Of a stretch of 64,000 nt of DNA, positions 42,938 to 56,180 are shown one piece after another. The first letter of the stretch is position 1. Every line of letters starts with the position of its first letter. The DNA comes from Trichoplax sp. H2 (taxonomy: Eukaryota; Placozoa; Uniplacotomia; Trichoplacea). The stretch spans positions 186,001-250,000 of the forward strand of contig NOWV01000038.1 in the NCBI GenBank assembly GCA_003344405.1. The letters are read 5' to 3'. The notes under the pieces were generated by a model that saw nothing but the letters and a program-made list of their open reading frames with translations, did not search any database and was not told where the DNA came from. The translations under genes and the position numbers were made by a program.

Positions 42938-44283
42938 ATGAGAATCGACATCAAGTTTAGGTAAGTCAAGTAAATTAGAAATGCTTTCACCGTGAATAGA
43001 ATATCATGCAGACAGTGAAAGCAGTAGAGTTACGTCTAGTTGCAGCAGTACGTAGCTTGTGCAATAGATAGACAAAATGTGCGGCACCAGCTTGAATGCT
43101 GCAAGTTCTGCAAAGGACCTGCAGCTCATTGCAATGCAAGATCATGATACTCACAGAATCCTGTAGTAGGATGTATCATTCTAGATTAAATAAGTATAAC
43201 GCAAATTTAAGTGTAAAGTTACTAACATAGCATTCATGTAACATTCAATGGCATCCAGTGAATTATGTAGCAGATAAAAAATGTGCAGCTCCGGAATTTT
43301 GTATATTACAGACAGCTAATTTGTATAGTACAGTATGCTGCGATGTTTGAAAGACCTTGATAGAATATGTTGCGTATGATAGCAATTTACATGACTATAA
43401 TATACTGTACATTAAATATATGTATTTGCAACACAAATGACTATGGAGACTAGCGTATTAGTTAAAATCCATGTACGAGTATAATGAAAAAGAGTTCAAT
43501 GCTACGTATATGCTTGTCTTATATATTATTCTCTCTGTATGTACGCGTATATGATGGCAGCGGTGGAGCCGAATTGCTCTTTAATAAAATTACCCATCAC
43601 CAGGTGGACCTATCTGACGACATTGAATGTAGGGATTTCTCGATTAACTTGGCTTAATACTGCTATACTTTTATTATAATTATCATTACAATCATCCTTT
43701 ACCCAAGAAAGAATTATTGCCAATAAAATTCATGTGCATTTATGTTACTGTGTGTATTTGTCATAGGGGACATGAAGAAGCTCATTAGCTGGATTAAAGA
43801 GAACCTCTTGCAGGAAAGACCTGAACTCTTTGTACAAGGAGATAGTGTGTAAGTAAAATACTAATAAGAGAGCAGCCTAGTCAACAATTTCGAAATTCAT
43901 AGTTTGATTAGCTTTATAACTCCGGTAATCGTCTGCATGTTTAAATGTGCGTAGTCCAAGTATTCATAATAAAGTAACAGACTACCTTTGCAACTTTAGG
44001 CGACCTGGTATTTTAGTATTAATTAATGAATCAGATTGGGAATTACTGGTAAGATAATGAAAATTGATAATCTATTAGGGTAGATATACATATGAATATG
44101 TATATGTATTTATTTACCATAAATCGTATTGCAGTTATAATGATGCTTAAACTGCTAGTTCGTATTCACACCTATATACACGTACGATGATATTGAAACA
44201 TAATCTAATTACAGGGAGAGTTGGAGTATCACTTGGAAGAAAATGATTGCATACTATTTATTTCAACTCTACATGGCGGCTGA
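42938..44283 (+). CDS. URM1: Ubiquitin-related modifier 1, 5 exons
   Basis: A ubiquitin-fold sulfur carrier. Its C-terminal Gly-Gly is thiocarboxylated by MOCS3/Uba4 and supplies sulfur for 2-thiolation of tRNA wobble uridine; it also modifies proteins. Exons: 42938-42960, 43561-43628, 43767-43848, 44000-44048, 44215-44283. Phases agree, giving 96 aa (human 101). The short first exon gives MRIDIKF. It is followed by [10 protein letters not shown], then [20 protein letters not shown] and [20 protein letters not shown], and the protein ends in ISTLHGG directly before the stop. The carrier Gly-Gly is therefore intact. The ATG choice is fixed by the first beta strand and the GTAAGT donor after it. 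Confidence 0.95.
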
Positions 44284-45777
44284 TAATAATCAACTAGCAC
44301 TATGTACACGGAATGCGTAACGGTAAAAAACATTTTTGCACAATACGAGGTCATGCAATAAAATATTGTCATTATAAATGAATCGTTGGTAGCCAGTGGT
44401 AAAAATTTTGTATAGCACGAAGGTATGCAGGAAGATATTGCCGTTATAATTAAATCGTTAGTAGTCACTCTTAATAAATCGATTAGTTACAATTAATTAA
44501 AATCACCATGTCCGCGTTTATTCTCTTATAAAATAATTGTTTACTCCTGAAGCATGTTAATGCAATGTACTACGAAATTTTTTACTGAAAATTTTTCTGA
44601 CCGATATAGATTGTATCATACTATAATAGCAAATAAATTAATGCAATATTGAATAAAAATTAACTATTAATTATAATATTGTACATTTATAACTCTTAAT
44701 ACTCCAAAAGGATATATAGTAATTATTATCATTAATACAATGACGTAACGCTTTTGGATAGCCTAGAAATACGATAAAGCTGATTTTTACCTGAAAATAT
44801 TGGTCAAATTCTCCATAATAAATAGAATGTTACACCTTTTTAGTGCATTCAATCTACTTTTTTATTCTTTAAAGATAGTACAAAATAAAGTACCGTTACT
44901 TGTGGAGTGTGGTTGGCATTATGAAACCGCGTACTTATTGTACTTAAAGTATTTTGTGGACAAAGGTATACTCTGTGAGTTATTCTCCGAGATCATGTAC
45001 TAATACACACAACCAGAACGATCAGCCAGGGACCTCATTTAGTGCATTAAAATATGAACTTAACGGTAATATTAGCTAAGCTATGATAATGTAGTTACAC
45101 GTGGAATATAGCATTTTTGTTGCGTTTAATTGAGCTTGATCAAAATGCGAAGACATAATAAACAATGTTAGCGTACGAGCATAATTTTTAAACTTAAAAA
45201 GTTATAACCTGTAATTCTTGATACCGATATTCTTGAATTACTTCACAAATGTAAATATTAATGCCCTTAAAGTTTATATTACAACTAAATATAGCCCGAT
45301 CTTAACACTGTAATCCCTTGAGATTATTTACATTTTTGATAAAACGTGAGATCAAACACCTTCAAAAATAAAATGATGTTACATTTCCTTTAATCTCCTA
45401 TAAGCATTATATATATATATAAATTAAGAAGCCCTTATTTACGAAATCTCACAATAATAAATATACAGAAATCTTAATTTTTATAGCGTGTCTTATGGTA
45501 AGCGAGACAGAACATCTTTAAAGTGTAAGTAAGGGTAAGAATACTACACAGGATTTGTGTTAATATCATACATAGAGATACGTATATAAGAAAAACTATT
45601 AATGTTAAGATTTTCTTGTCTTTCCTTGGCATTGTGTAATTAATTTATTCAAAATAGAAAATTAACTATGCTCTAATCACTTATATGGGTAACAGATAAT
45701 TTCATTGCCAGAGATAGTGCTACTCTCGCTCCTTTATAACATTATGAACCCTATTTTTAAAAATAATTTACTACATT
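44284..45777. other. Intergenic stretch between URM1 and the GPCR array
   Basis: No gene recognised. AATAAA near 44471 may end URM1. From about 45480 the sequence matches regions just downstream of the other GPCR copies (GGTAAGCGAGACAGAA-like and ACACAGGATTTGTGTTA-like), so the duplicated unit starts around there. Confidence 0.55.
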
Positions 45778-46707
45778 TCAATTATAACGGCATCTACAAA
45801 TTTTATGAATAGCTTGCTTATATCCTATACGAAAATCCTTACTTCGATATGCGTATAAGACTGGATTAATAGCAGAGTTACAGAATACTAACGCTGAAGA
45901 TGTAAAGTAGACGCCATCAGGTACTATTACTTTAGATATTGGTATAATAATAAATGCTAATAAACTCCAAGGCGCAATACAGATTAGAAATGCAATAAAT
46001 ATGATAAACATGGTTGAAGTGACGTTAGCCTTATCCATAGCTGTAGGTGATTGAAAACCATCACAAATCATATCTCTCCGTTTCCTTGAAAGAAAGAGAA
46101 AAATAAACAAGTAGCAGTAAGTAATAACAATTAGAGGTATGGCGAAATCGATAACAGCATCATAGATGCCCCTAGCTATTCCACTTATGCTATTTCCATT
46201 CCAATCGGGAACGCAACCTTTCTCAATGTCTACATAAACACTTTTACCCCATCCAAGAAAGGACACAGCCGGTACTAAAATACATGTTGCCCAAATAATA
46301 CCAATGCAATAGTATGCATGTCTTGACTGTAATTTTTTAGATTTTACAACCACAAGATAGCGTATTATAGCTATCCACATTAAATTGTGAATAGAGCCGA
46401 TAAAGCCCATACCTCCAATTTGTACATGAATAGCACAACCAATTTCACCATAAAATTGTCTATCAGCTATGATATTGACTAAATAGAGTGGTAATTGAAA
46501 TAATCCATTAATAATGTCGAGAATAGCTAAATTCATGATAAGATAATTTGTTACAGTCTGGGTTGCATTACGTCCATATTGAGAAATAACAATAATAACT
46601 AAGCTATTGCCAATAACAGCGGCTATAGCGATAATAATAAAAATAGTAGATTTAATAACAATAACTTCCAATGGTGTATGATGAGTTTCGTTAGTTCTAT
46701 TATCCAT
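45778..46707 (-). CDS. Rhodopsin-family (class A) GPCR, intronless, copy 1
   Basis: A 309-residue seven-helix receptor. Visible landmarks are the N-glycosylation sites NRTN and NETH at the N-terminus, GNSLV in helix 1 (Asn34) and NLAILD in helix 2 (Asp64, position 2.50). Cys91 and Cys165 form a likely disulfide. IRY replaces the usual DRY at the end of helix 3 (Arg116 kept, acidic partner lost). Further on are FLGWG, CIAPW in helix 6 and NPVLY in helix 7 (Asn281). The retinal lysine position before NPxxY is Phe, so it is not a light-sensing opsin. The ligand is unknown. It is the best-preserved member of a tandem array. Confidence 0.92.
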   Translation of the reverse strand: MDNRTNETHHTPLEVIVIKSTIFIIIAIAAVIGNSLVIIVISQYGRNATQTVTNYLIMNLAILDIINGLFQLPLYLVNIIADRQFYGEIGCAIHVQIGGMGFIGSIHNLMWIAIIRYLVVVKSKKLQSRHAYYCIGIIWATCILVPAVSFLGWGKSVYVDIEKGCVPDWNGNSISGIARGIYDAVIDFAIPLIVITYCYLFIFLFLSRKRRDMICDGFQSPTAMDKANVTSTMFIIFIAFLICIAPWSLLAFIIIPISKVIVPDGVYFTSSALVFCNSAINPVLYAYRSKDFRIGYKQAIHKICRCRYN

Positions 46708-49700
46708 TTTCGATAACGAAGATCTTCACGATTCGATCAGTCTTAATAGTATAGGATCGTTGAATAAGTCAAACAGAACTAGAAAGAATGTAAGCCAATT
46801 TTTTACATTAGGTTGTAATATATACGCGTACGAGAGTTTTTATCAGATTACTACAAGAAAATATCTACTAATAGGTTTAAAAACGACGATCGTAACACAA
46901 ATATCGCTGATTTCGATATACAATTCATTTGCATCAATCGAATTACCTTGTGTAATCGTATACTGTAAGTGTATACTAAAGTTAAAATATTATAATATTT
47001 GAGATTTTAATCTATTTTGTATTGTGTCGAAAGGATATGAAAATGTCGATCAGATAATTTTGAACTAGTGTAAGTAGTAATATACAGTAGAATAACGAAC
47101 GATATATATGATTAATCATAGCAATAAGTTTAGAACATTAAAACATAATAACAAGCTTGCTTACAATATTCCGCTATTTTTATAACTATCGAGACAAGTA
47201 CAGCTTGATACCCAAGTACAGTCAATCCTAAAATTAAACATCGAAGAAAAGTCTTAAGCGAGAATCGATCTAGAGTAATATTTTAGTAAATTCTTACTCA
47301 CGGTAGATTAATAATGACACACAACAGTAAACTACATAGTAAGAGTTTTATCTTAATATTAATGCGCTAATTAAAGTGATTAACGTTATTAAATCCGTAT
47401 ATGTAATTCGTGCGCGTTAGTTATGTTATGACAGTAACATATCCATAAATATTTATATATATCCATGGCATTTCAGGGATTAATCTCGGCCTACACATAA
47501 GCTATATAATATAACAGGATGCATATTCAACACACAGCTGAGGACTGGAGAATATTTTCGTGATTAACTACATCAATAAAGTTGTGCATATATATAGCAT
47601 TAATGAATCAGACAAAGTTTAACATTGGTAACTGAACTTGTAAAAACTATTTGCTATAATTGTAATAAAATCATTTAAGTAAAGTTCGGAGTTTTCTTCT
47701 ATTACCGTACTTCAAGTATAATAAGAAAAATAAAAAAGATATAAGACCTTAAGGAGATTTAATCATCGTGACTTAAATAGCGATTTCTTTATAGCACTGG
47801 AGTCTGTTAAAGTATAATCGATATTTTATCTTCAATTTCTAATGATCAGTGTCTTCTTTCGAATTAAGCGTACACAAGCATTAAATAAGCAACGATATCA
47901 GATTATAGAAAAATTTTTACCACCCAAGTAATCATACCTATGATATATTTCAAACAATAATGTCTTGTCAACGAAGAAATTGATCCGGTAAACTCTAATT
48001 CGATCCAATTCTCTTTTTAGCATCAATAGAGAATGATAGTTAAGCTGTGATTCAAGAAGGTTATCGATTAAGAATAGCCATTATTCGTCCAATTAATCAT
48101 TGTTCAAATGGAAGACGATGTTTAAGAATAATTTTCTATTTCTGTTCCGTTTGTTAATATTGATGTAATAATTTAAAGACCCGAAAACTAGCTCTGTTAT
48201 TAGACTTGATGGATCTCGATTTTAACAAATTAATTTTTCAATTAATTATTGACGGCCAACATATGTAAGTTATTCTCCCACTTTTACTAAATTAATTCCT
48301 TCAGTGTTTATATCCAAATGCTATTGCCATGGCAAATTTAATTTCATCTCATTGCAGATCATCTCCTGTATCCGTCGTCATAAAGGCGGCATTCAAACTT
48401 ATTGATTATTATTAGGCTTTTATGCTTTAAATGACTATTAGTCGATCCACCAATTACATTAACGTAGTTACATTGCATACAAACATCCGATATTGTATTA
48501 TTTTGAGCTAATTAGTTATAGACGTAAATCCTCGACTAAAGCTAATAAAGCATTTGATGGCAGCCAATAATATTGAATACTTTAAAATAATTTTATTTTT
48601 AGTTTATTTTATTACCATAAAGTGTGGCGTATGTGCAAATAATATTCATTTTGATATCTATTTAAATGGATTGCAAATAGCTATTAATAAATATAAGGTA
48701 GCCAATGTGAATATATGCCAGCTCTCCTATTGTGGCATTATCTATAACGTCGAAAAAAATCATCTCCATACGTGGAACTAGTTACTAGCAGTTTACTTCA
48801 GAAATGATACCATATTCACATACTCTGCTAAGTAAAAATCTTTTCCTCTAATACAATAATTATATCTCATAATCTAATTTTTTAAGGTGATATAATCTCA
48901 ATTCTTGTTTTAGTTATAAGTTTTGTCAGCAATCTTGAAATCAAGTTGTATTCTCAGCCGCTATTAGTAAACAAAACCGACCTTTGCAGTTAATCATATT
49001 GTCTACATAATTTAACAATCATTTTTTATTTAGATTTCATTCCACTTCCATAAAATTTATTTGCAATAAACCTTTTACATAAAAAGGAACATTTCAAATA
49101 CTCAAATTTCTTTTTTCATATTCTACTAGATATATTAAGTCTAGAAGGCTTAATGGACATTTGAATTTTATTTTACCGAGCAATTACTGTAAATGGCGCT
49201 ATTTCCCCCCCCCCAAATAAGCTTCAACTGCTTTACTAACATGTCTGTATTGTAAACTTTAAAGGAGAAACTTCTTAAAAACGAGTATTTTGAGAATTTC
49301 GCTCGTCCTTATTACGTTACATATATTACGTAAGATTTTATGGATATTTCGATTTTAGTTTATAGAGTAATTAGATAGCGTTATTTCACAAATAAGCTTC
49401 AACTGTCTTGCTAGTATATTTGTAGTGTGGACAAGATAGAAGTTTAGTACAGTGCTAACTCAATCTGATTGATTTTATAATTAATTATAAGCCATTTAAT
49501 ATTTTATGATCACCAATTAAGTCAAAAAACTGCAAGTGGACTGACTACAGACAGTAAGACATACCATCCAAGTTGTTTCCCATACGGTCTACATTATTCT
49601 TACATATTTCAAGCTAAATTAAATAATAATCTCTTATCTATCGTATCTTTTATGGCTGTAGAATTTATTGTCCTAAACATGCACTAAATTTTCAATATAG

Positions 49701-49900
49701 TATTTGCTCAGAAACTGAATGTTTTCAAGTGTAAACACGATTAACAACAAGCCATAGGATTCAAGTGAAGTTTGTGAAATTAGTTTATTAATTCATGACA
49801 GAGAATTAAGCATGATTTTAATCACTCATAGAGATAACAGATAATTCCATCGCTAGAAATAGTACTGTGCTCGTTCTATCGCAACATTATCAACACTATT
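46708..49900. other. Spacer of the GPCR array, unit 1
   Basis: The left part (46708-46800) matches the upstream sequence of the other copies (ACGAAGATCTTCACGA-like, AGTCAAACAGA-like). Near 48510-48780 a stretch resembles 52150-52340 and 57500-57700, so the whole spacer was duplicated along with the gene. A C10 homopolymer lies at 49205-49214. No other gene is supported. Confidence 0.6.
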
Positions 49901-49904
49901 TTTA

Positions 49905-50848
49905 AACTTGCTTTAAACATTTCAATTACAACCCTATCTGTAAACTTTATAAATAGCTGGCTTATATCCTGTATAAAAACCCTTACTTCAGTATTCAAAT
50001 AAGAACGGATTAATGGTAGAATTACAAAATACTAGTACTGGAGATATAAAGTAGACGCTTTTAGGTGATAATATGCCTTATCTATTGGCATCACAATAGC
50101 TGCTTATAAATTCCAAGATATGTACTAGACTAGAAATGCAATAAATACGATAAACATGGTCGAAGTAACGTTAGCCTTATCCATCGCTGTAGATAATTGA
50201 AAAGCATTACAAATCATACGCTTTGCTTTCCTTTAAGAAAGGGATAAATAAATAAGTAGCGATAAGTAATAATAATTCAAGGTATAGCAAAACTGATAAT
50301 AGCTTCATAGATGCCCTAACTATTCCACTTATGCCATTTCGTCTCCAATCGGGAACACAACTTTTCTCAATTTAACATGAATACTTTTACGCTATCCAAG
50401 AAACGACACAGCCGGCACTAAAATACTCGTACATGTTATCCAAATAATACTCAAGCAATAGTATGCATGTCTAGGCTGTAATTTTTAGATTTTACAAGGA
50501 TAAAGTAGTATACGATGGCTATCCACATTAAATGGTAAGTAGAATCGATAAAACATACATCTCCAAGATAGGAATGAATGATACAATCAATTTCACCATA
50601 GTATTATCTATCGGCTATGATATTAACTAAATAGAGAGGTAAGTGAAGTCCATTGGTAAATTCATGATAATATAATTGGTTACAGTTTGTGCTGAACCAT
50701 ATTGAGAAATGACGACAATGAATAAGCTATTGCCAACAACAGCGGCAATATCGATAATAATACAAATAATAAACTTGATAACAATACCTTCCAGCGGTGT
50801 ATGAGTTTCGCTAGTTCCATTATCTTTTTTTAATAACAAAATCTTCAC
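49905..50848 (-). pseudogene. Class A GPCR pseudogene, copy 2
   Basis: Aligned to copy 1 over nearly its full length but broken. The start ATG is replaced by Lys codons, with DNGTSETHTP following. The frame is lost in helix 2 after a deletion behind NYIIMNL, and multiple small indels follow across helices 3 to 7. Short matches such as TTAACATGAATACTTTTACG and GTATGCATGTCTAGGCTG still mark the old coding order. This is the most decayed member. Confidence 0.88.
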
Positions 50849-53800
50849 GACTCGATCAATCTTAATATTACAGGATTATTAAACAAGTCAAGAAGATCTA
50901 GAAGGATACGAATCAAATTGGACCTGGTTGGATATGTTAGCTAACAAATTGATGAGAACTTTATTAAACTTGTACAAAGAAATTGATTTACTATTAAGTT
51001 TAAAAATGACAATCGCATCACAAACGCCGCTTATTTCGATATATAATTCATTTGCATTAATCGAATTATCACTTGCAATCGTTTAATAAAGGCGTATACT
51101 AAAGATATATTGTTATAATATTTTGCGATTTTAATCTATGTATACGGTATAGTAATAAAAGATTATGAAAAATTTTGATCAAAGCATGGTGAGATGATTT
51201 AAATTTATAGTGAGCGGTACTACAGAATAATGATATATATCATTAATTATATTGACGAGTCTGGAACATTAAAACTTTGATGAGAATAAGCTTGCTTACA
51301 TTATTCTGCTATTTTTATGACAATTTAAACAAATGCAGTTTACTGCCTAAGTACAGTCGATCGGAAAATTAAATTTCGAAGAAAAAATGTCTTAAGCAAG
51401 AATCGAGCTAGAGCTATATTTAGCTTATTCTTACTTGTGAAGCTGGTTAGTAACACATAAAAGTTATTTTACGGGTCGCATCTTAATTAAATAGGCGTTA
51501 CTATACCAATAAATCAGATAATGCATAAAGACGAAACAGCTATGTTAACATTAGAAACAGAATACATAAAACTTTCTGCTATGATTATAATAAAGCCACT
51601 AAAAGCAAAATTTGAGATTTTTTCCTCAGACTATCGTATATCATAAGAAAAGTGGAATACTAGATCTTAGATGGTTTCACCCACTACGACTTAATAGCAA
51701 CTTCGTTATAGCACTAGAGTCTGTTAAAATATAATATAATTGTCACTTTATCTTAAATTTCTAGTGATCAAGGCCTCATCTCGATTAGACTATCTATCTA
51801 TAATGCCTTAAGGAAATTTTCAATTATATGTATACGTACATCAAACAAATAACAATAAACATCTCAATCATAGCAAATTAATTTTTCAATTAATTGTTAA
51901 CAGACATAATACGAAAGTTAATCTCATCATTTTGCTAAAATAACTTCATTCATTATTTATATCCAAATGCTATTTCCATGGCGGATTTAATTTTCCTATC
52001 ATTACAGATCACGATCGAAATTGTTACTTGAAGACAGAATTCAGACCTATCAATCATTATTACAGACTTTTATTCTCCAAAAGATTTATTAGTCGATCCA
52101 CCAATTAGCGTAGTTAAGCGGTAGATAAATGTTTGATATAGTATTATTTGACCTAATTAGTTATAGATATTATTCTCGACAAAAGTTAATAAAGCATTTG
52201 ATCGTAGCCAATAGTACAGAGTACTTAAATCGATCAACTCTTTCTTTTATTTATTTTAATTCTGTAAAGTACTGTCTGTGTGCTATTAATAACCAGCTTG
52301 ATATCTATTCAAATCGATTGCAAAAAGTCATTTTCTAAATGTAAGTTAGTCAATCTAACCATGTACCAGTTTACCTACTGTAACATTTTCTATACTATCG
52401 AAAAGAAATAATTGCCTATATGCATCTAGCGAGTTAAAGATAATTTACTATAAAAATGGTATCAATTCCATACACTCTGCTAAATAAAATCTTTCCTTCT
52501 ATAATTTTCCATCATGATCGATTTTTTTAAGCAGGCACAAGCTTAGTTTTTATTTTAGTTCATAAGTATAGTCAGTAATCCTGAAGTCAAATCGCCCTTT
52601 CCATTCCTGCTAGCAAACCGAAACGACTTAGGTAGTTTATCATATTATCTCCAGTTATAAATCGAAATTTGTAAAGACAAAGAATTAAACTACTACAGAA
52701 AACTAAAACTATGAGTCTACCGTCAGGGTTGTCCTCTTTGGCATTTATCCAAAATACAACTCTAAATACAGATGATTTTCTACACCAAGAGGAACAGTAG
52801 CACCATTAGTCTCTATTTTAGATGCAATTTAATCCAAACTTCAAATGAAAAAGTCAGTCAATTTATAATGAATCGACATAAATATTAGTTATCAATAATT
52901 AGATAGTATTATAAAACTATGCATTTATCTATGAAAGAATTTATAACGTCATAGATTACGGTATTTCAACAAGTATCAAGTATGTTATCTGATGAAATAA
53001 GATAAGCATTAGTTCGTGAAAGTCACTTTGTAACATTCAGACAATTTAATCATCATATTTATTTAGATGCATCACTTTTAGCTGATAAAATTGATCTAAG
53101 AGTGCAGTAGAGGTTACATTACTTTGCTTTACTTTTTGATCTATAACAGACTCCTAGTTTTATGTACATATTAGTAGATAGATTGCTTTTACTTTACAAG
53201 GCAATTAGATTGCGTTGTTTTAAAAACAAGCTGCAACTGTTGCATTAATATTTGCGCTTTGTAGCATCAATTTATTTAGAGAGAAATTTTAAAACCAATA
53301 CTTTACGCACTACATCAGTTCTTAATTATCGATTACTAAATTTTTACTGTAAATTGTTTGTAACTACTTATTTTACACATGCCTAACTATCGCTCAAGAA
53401 GATCACATTTATTATGTTCATAGCTTTCTTTAGGAATAATTTATGGAAAATATAAGTTTTAAGTTACATGTTTAATTTTATTTAACCTGAACTTTAAACA
53501 ATATCGTATTTCTTCTTTCGTTCACAGTAAACCAATCATTTCTTGTTTGATTAGTAGTATCAGAAATTGCCTGAAAGCGTAACTTCTATCTACCCGAAAT
53601 ATGCTACATAGCAACCAGGTTTAAAATATCATTATTTCTAGTGGCATTTCATTTTATTTTTATTCTAAGTAGGGTGTTTACTGTAATTTATTGCAAGATC
53701 AATAATTTCTATTTCGACAATTAGTATCAACATGTCATACGGTACCTTGCTTCAGTCTACTCAAAAAATCTTAGGCTACTTAAATTTTATGTAAGAATAC

Positions 53801-55214
53801 ATCTATATACAAGTATGATTGATATATACAACAGATGAATCATACCGAAACTTACTCCAAAAGAAATTTGAATAGTTCCCGATGATACGGTATAACTCAA
53901 GGTAATCGTTAAGCATATCGTAGCCAAGGCATTATCTACTTCGTATATGGAAAGCATATAATGAAAATAGTAAAATTTCTAGCTTATGGTCGATAAAATA
54001 AAGATCTTGAAATTAACAGTAAATCATGTAATGTATATCTAAAGTTATTAAATTCATGTAAAGAATGATCAATAGTCTAAAATGCCATGATATGCAAAGG
54101 GTAGAATGGAGAATGTACTGTATAGGCGTATGCTCAATATTTACTGTGATAGCGTATTATTTTACTTATTGTAAATCTGAGATCACTGTTAGCAAAAAGT
54201 ATAGTATATAAGATCAAAGTAGTAACATAACTGCGATTAGGCTGACTAAAAAGATCGAAAATAACATCCAAGTTATCTCTTCTATAGTCATTATCATGCC
54301 TGCTTGCTTCGAACTAAATTAAATCATTTTTACCTGCCTATCTTGCCATGTACATATATATTTGTAAAATTTATTTCCTTATAATGCACTATATCTTAAA
54401 TAGCATAATTGGCTAATAGAGATCTCTGTTATTTCAACTAACTAGAAGAGAATAATTTAACGCTAGACATCTTTTCTAGAAATACAGTGTAAGTAAATTA
54501 TTAATTAGCCAGTGTATCAATTGACTGGAGATTTCTGGAAACAATACCTATTCCAATTCTGAATCTGAGTTATAAGCGATTTTAATTAATTAATTATCTA
54601 TTGAATTCCGAGACTTGCAAACAAAGATTTAACTTATTATTGTGTAAAAACAGGAAGTAATTCCAGGCAGAACTATAGCTATGAGCACATCGAAGTACAT
54701 TAAAAGAAGATGACGCGTGTTGCTCACAACGGCATCATGCTCGTTAACAACAACTTGATTTTGATACCATTATGTTATTTACTGTCTTATACTTTTATCT
54801 CTGAAGGAAATAAATCGAACGCCATCTAAAGATTTATAAGATTTAATAAGTAGACTTTCACTTTGAGTTTAAGATTAATAATAAAAGCAAACTTTTGATA
54901 AAATGTGAGAACAGTTTCGAGTGCAGCAGATGACATTATTTCCTTTAATTTTCTACAATACTGATAGAGCTTTTACAGTTAAAAGTATGCCAAAAACTTA
55001 GCGTTATCGTGTATTTTATAGTAACCGAGATTGAATGATTTTAAGTATAAATGCGGTACGGTATGTTCAAGAACACGACAGAGGATTTGTAATGTTATAC
55101 AATGAATCTGTTTATAAAACAGAATTAACCATGACTCTAATCACGAATGGAAGTAACATGTAATTTCATCTCCAGAAATAAATTTATGTGCGTTCTATTA
55201 AAATATAATTAGCA
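50849..55214. other. Spacer of the GPCR array, unit 2
   Basis: Duplicated spacer with the same sequence order as unit 1, including the upstream block just after 50848 and the ATTAGTTATAGATAT-like part near 52157. The region 52650-54700 has no clear counterpart in unit 1, so an insertion or a differently preserved segment makes this unit longer. No gene seen. Confidence 0.5.
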
Positions 55215-56180
55215 CTACTTTTTAAAATTAGTTAATGCATTTCTATTACAATCACATCTATAAATTTTATAAATGGCTTGCTTATATTCAGCACGAAAAC
55301 TTTTATTTCGATATCCATATAAGTATTGATTAACAACAGAATTACAGGATACCAATACCGAAGACGTAAAGTAGATACCATCAGGTATTATCACTTTAGT
55401 AACTGGTTCAATGATAAATGCTAACAGACTCCATGACGAATAACAGATTAGAAATGTGATAAATACAATAAGCATGGGGTCGAAGTAACGTTAGACTTAT
55501 CCATAGCTATTGGTAATTGAAAAGAATAATGAATTAGCCTTTTTCTTTTCCTTTTAAGAAAGAGAAAAATAAAAAAATAGCAATAAATAATAGTAAGTAA
55601 AGGTATGGCATAATGGATAGCGGTAGAATAGATACCTCTAGCTATTCCATTTATAGCAGTCCTATCCCAACTAAGAAGACAAGCTTTCTCACCCTTTACA
55701 TAAACGCTGTTACCCCATCCTAGGAACGATACAGGTGCTGTCAAAGAATATGTTGCCCAAATAATAGCGATGCAATAGTATGCATGTCTAGGTTGCAATT
55801 TTTTAGATTTTACAACGACAAGATAATGTCCTATAGCTATTCACATTAAATTATGAATAAAACCAACAAAAAATACACCTCCAAAGTAGGAATGAATTTT
55901 GCAACCAACTTCATTATAATACTACCTATCGGCTATGGTATTAAGTACATAAAGAGGGGATGTGGACTAGTCCATTTATAATGCCAAAAATAGATAAATT
56001 CATAATGAGATAATTTGTTATAGTTCGAGTTGAATGATATTGAGAAATAACAAGAATGTTCAAGGTATTTCCAATAACTGCAGCAACAACGATAATAATG
56101 GAAACAAAAGACTTGATAGCAATCATTCCCGACGATGTGCAAGTCACATTGGTTATATTATCCATTCTCGATAATGACAA
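55215..56180 (-). pseudogene. Class A GPCR pseudogene, copy 3
   Basis: Nearly full length but with at least three lesions. There is a frameshift after helix 2 near 55955, a TGG-to-TGA stop in helix 3 near 55842 (in the sequence matching HNLMWIA), and an insertion of two bases near 55478 between NVTST and the helix 6 part. The readable fragments are 55943-56165 (N-terminus with NITN glycosylation site and GNTLN), 55448-55798 and 55215-55475 (ends in helix 7, NQYLYGYR). Helix 2 carries Gly where the conserved Asp belongs, as in copy 4, so the two are close relatives. Confidence 0.9.

Noticed and set aside
48554-48781. 75-codon plus-strand frame with a hydrophobic start, resembling a small secreted protein
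   Set aside because: The matching part of the next unit (52129-52338) has lost the ATG and the reading frame, so the similarity reflects spacer duplication and not coding constraint.
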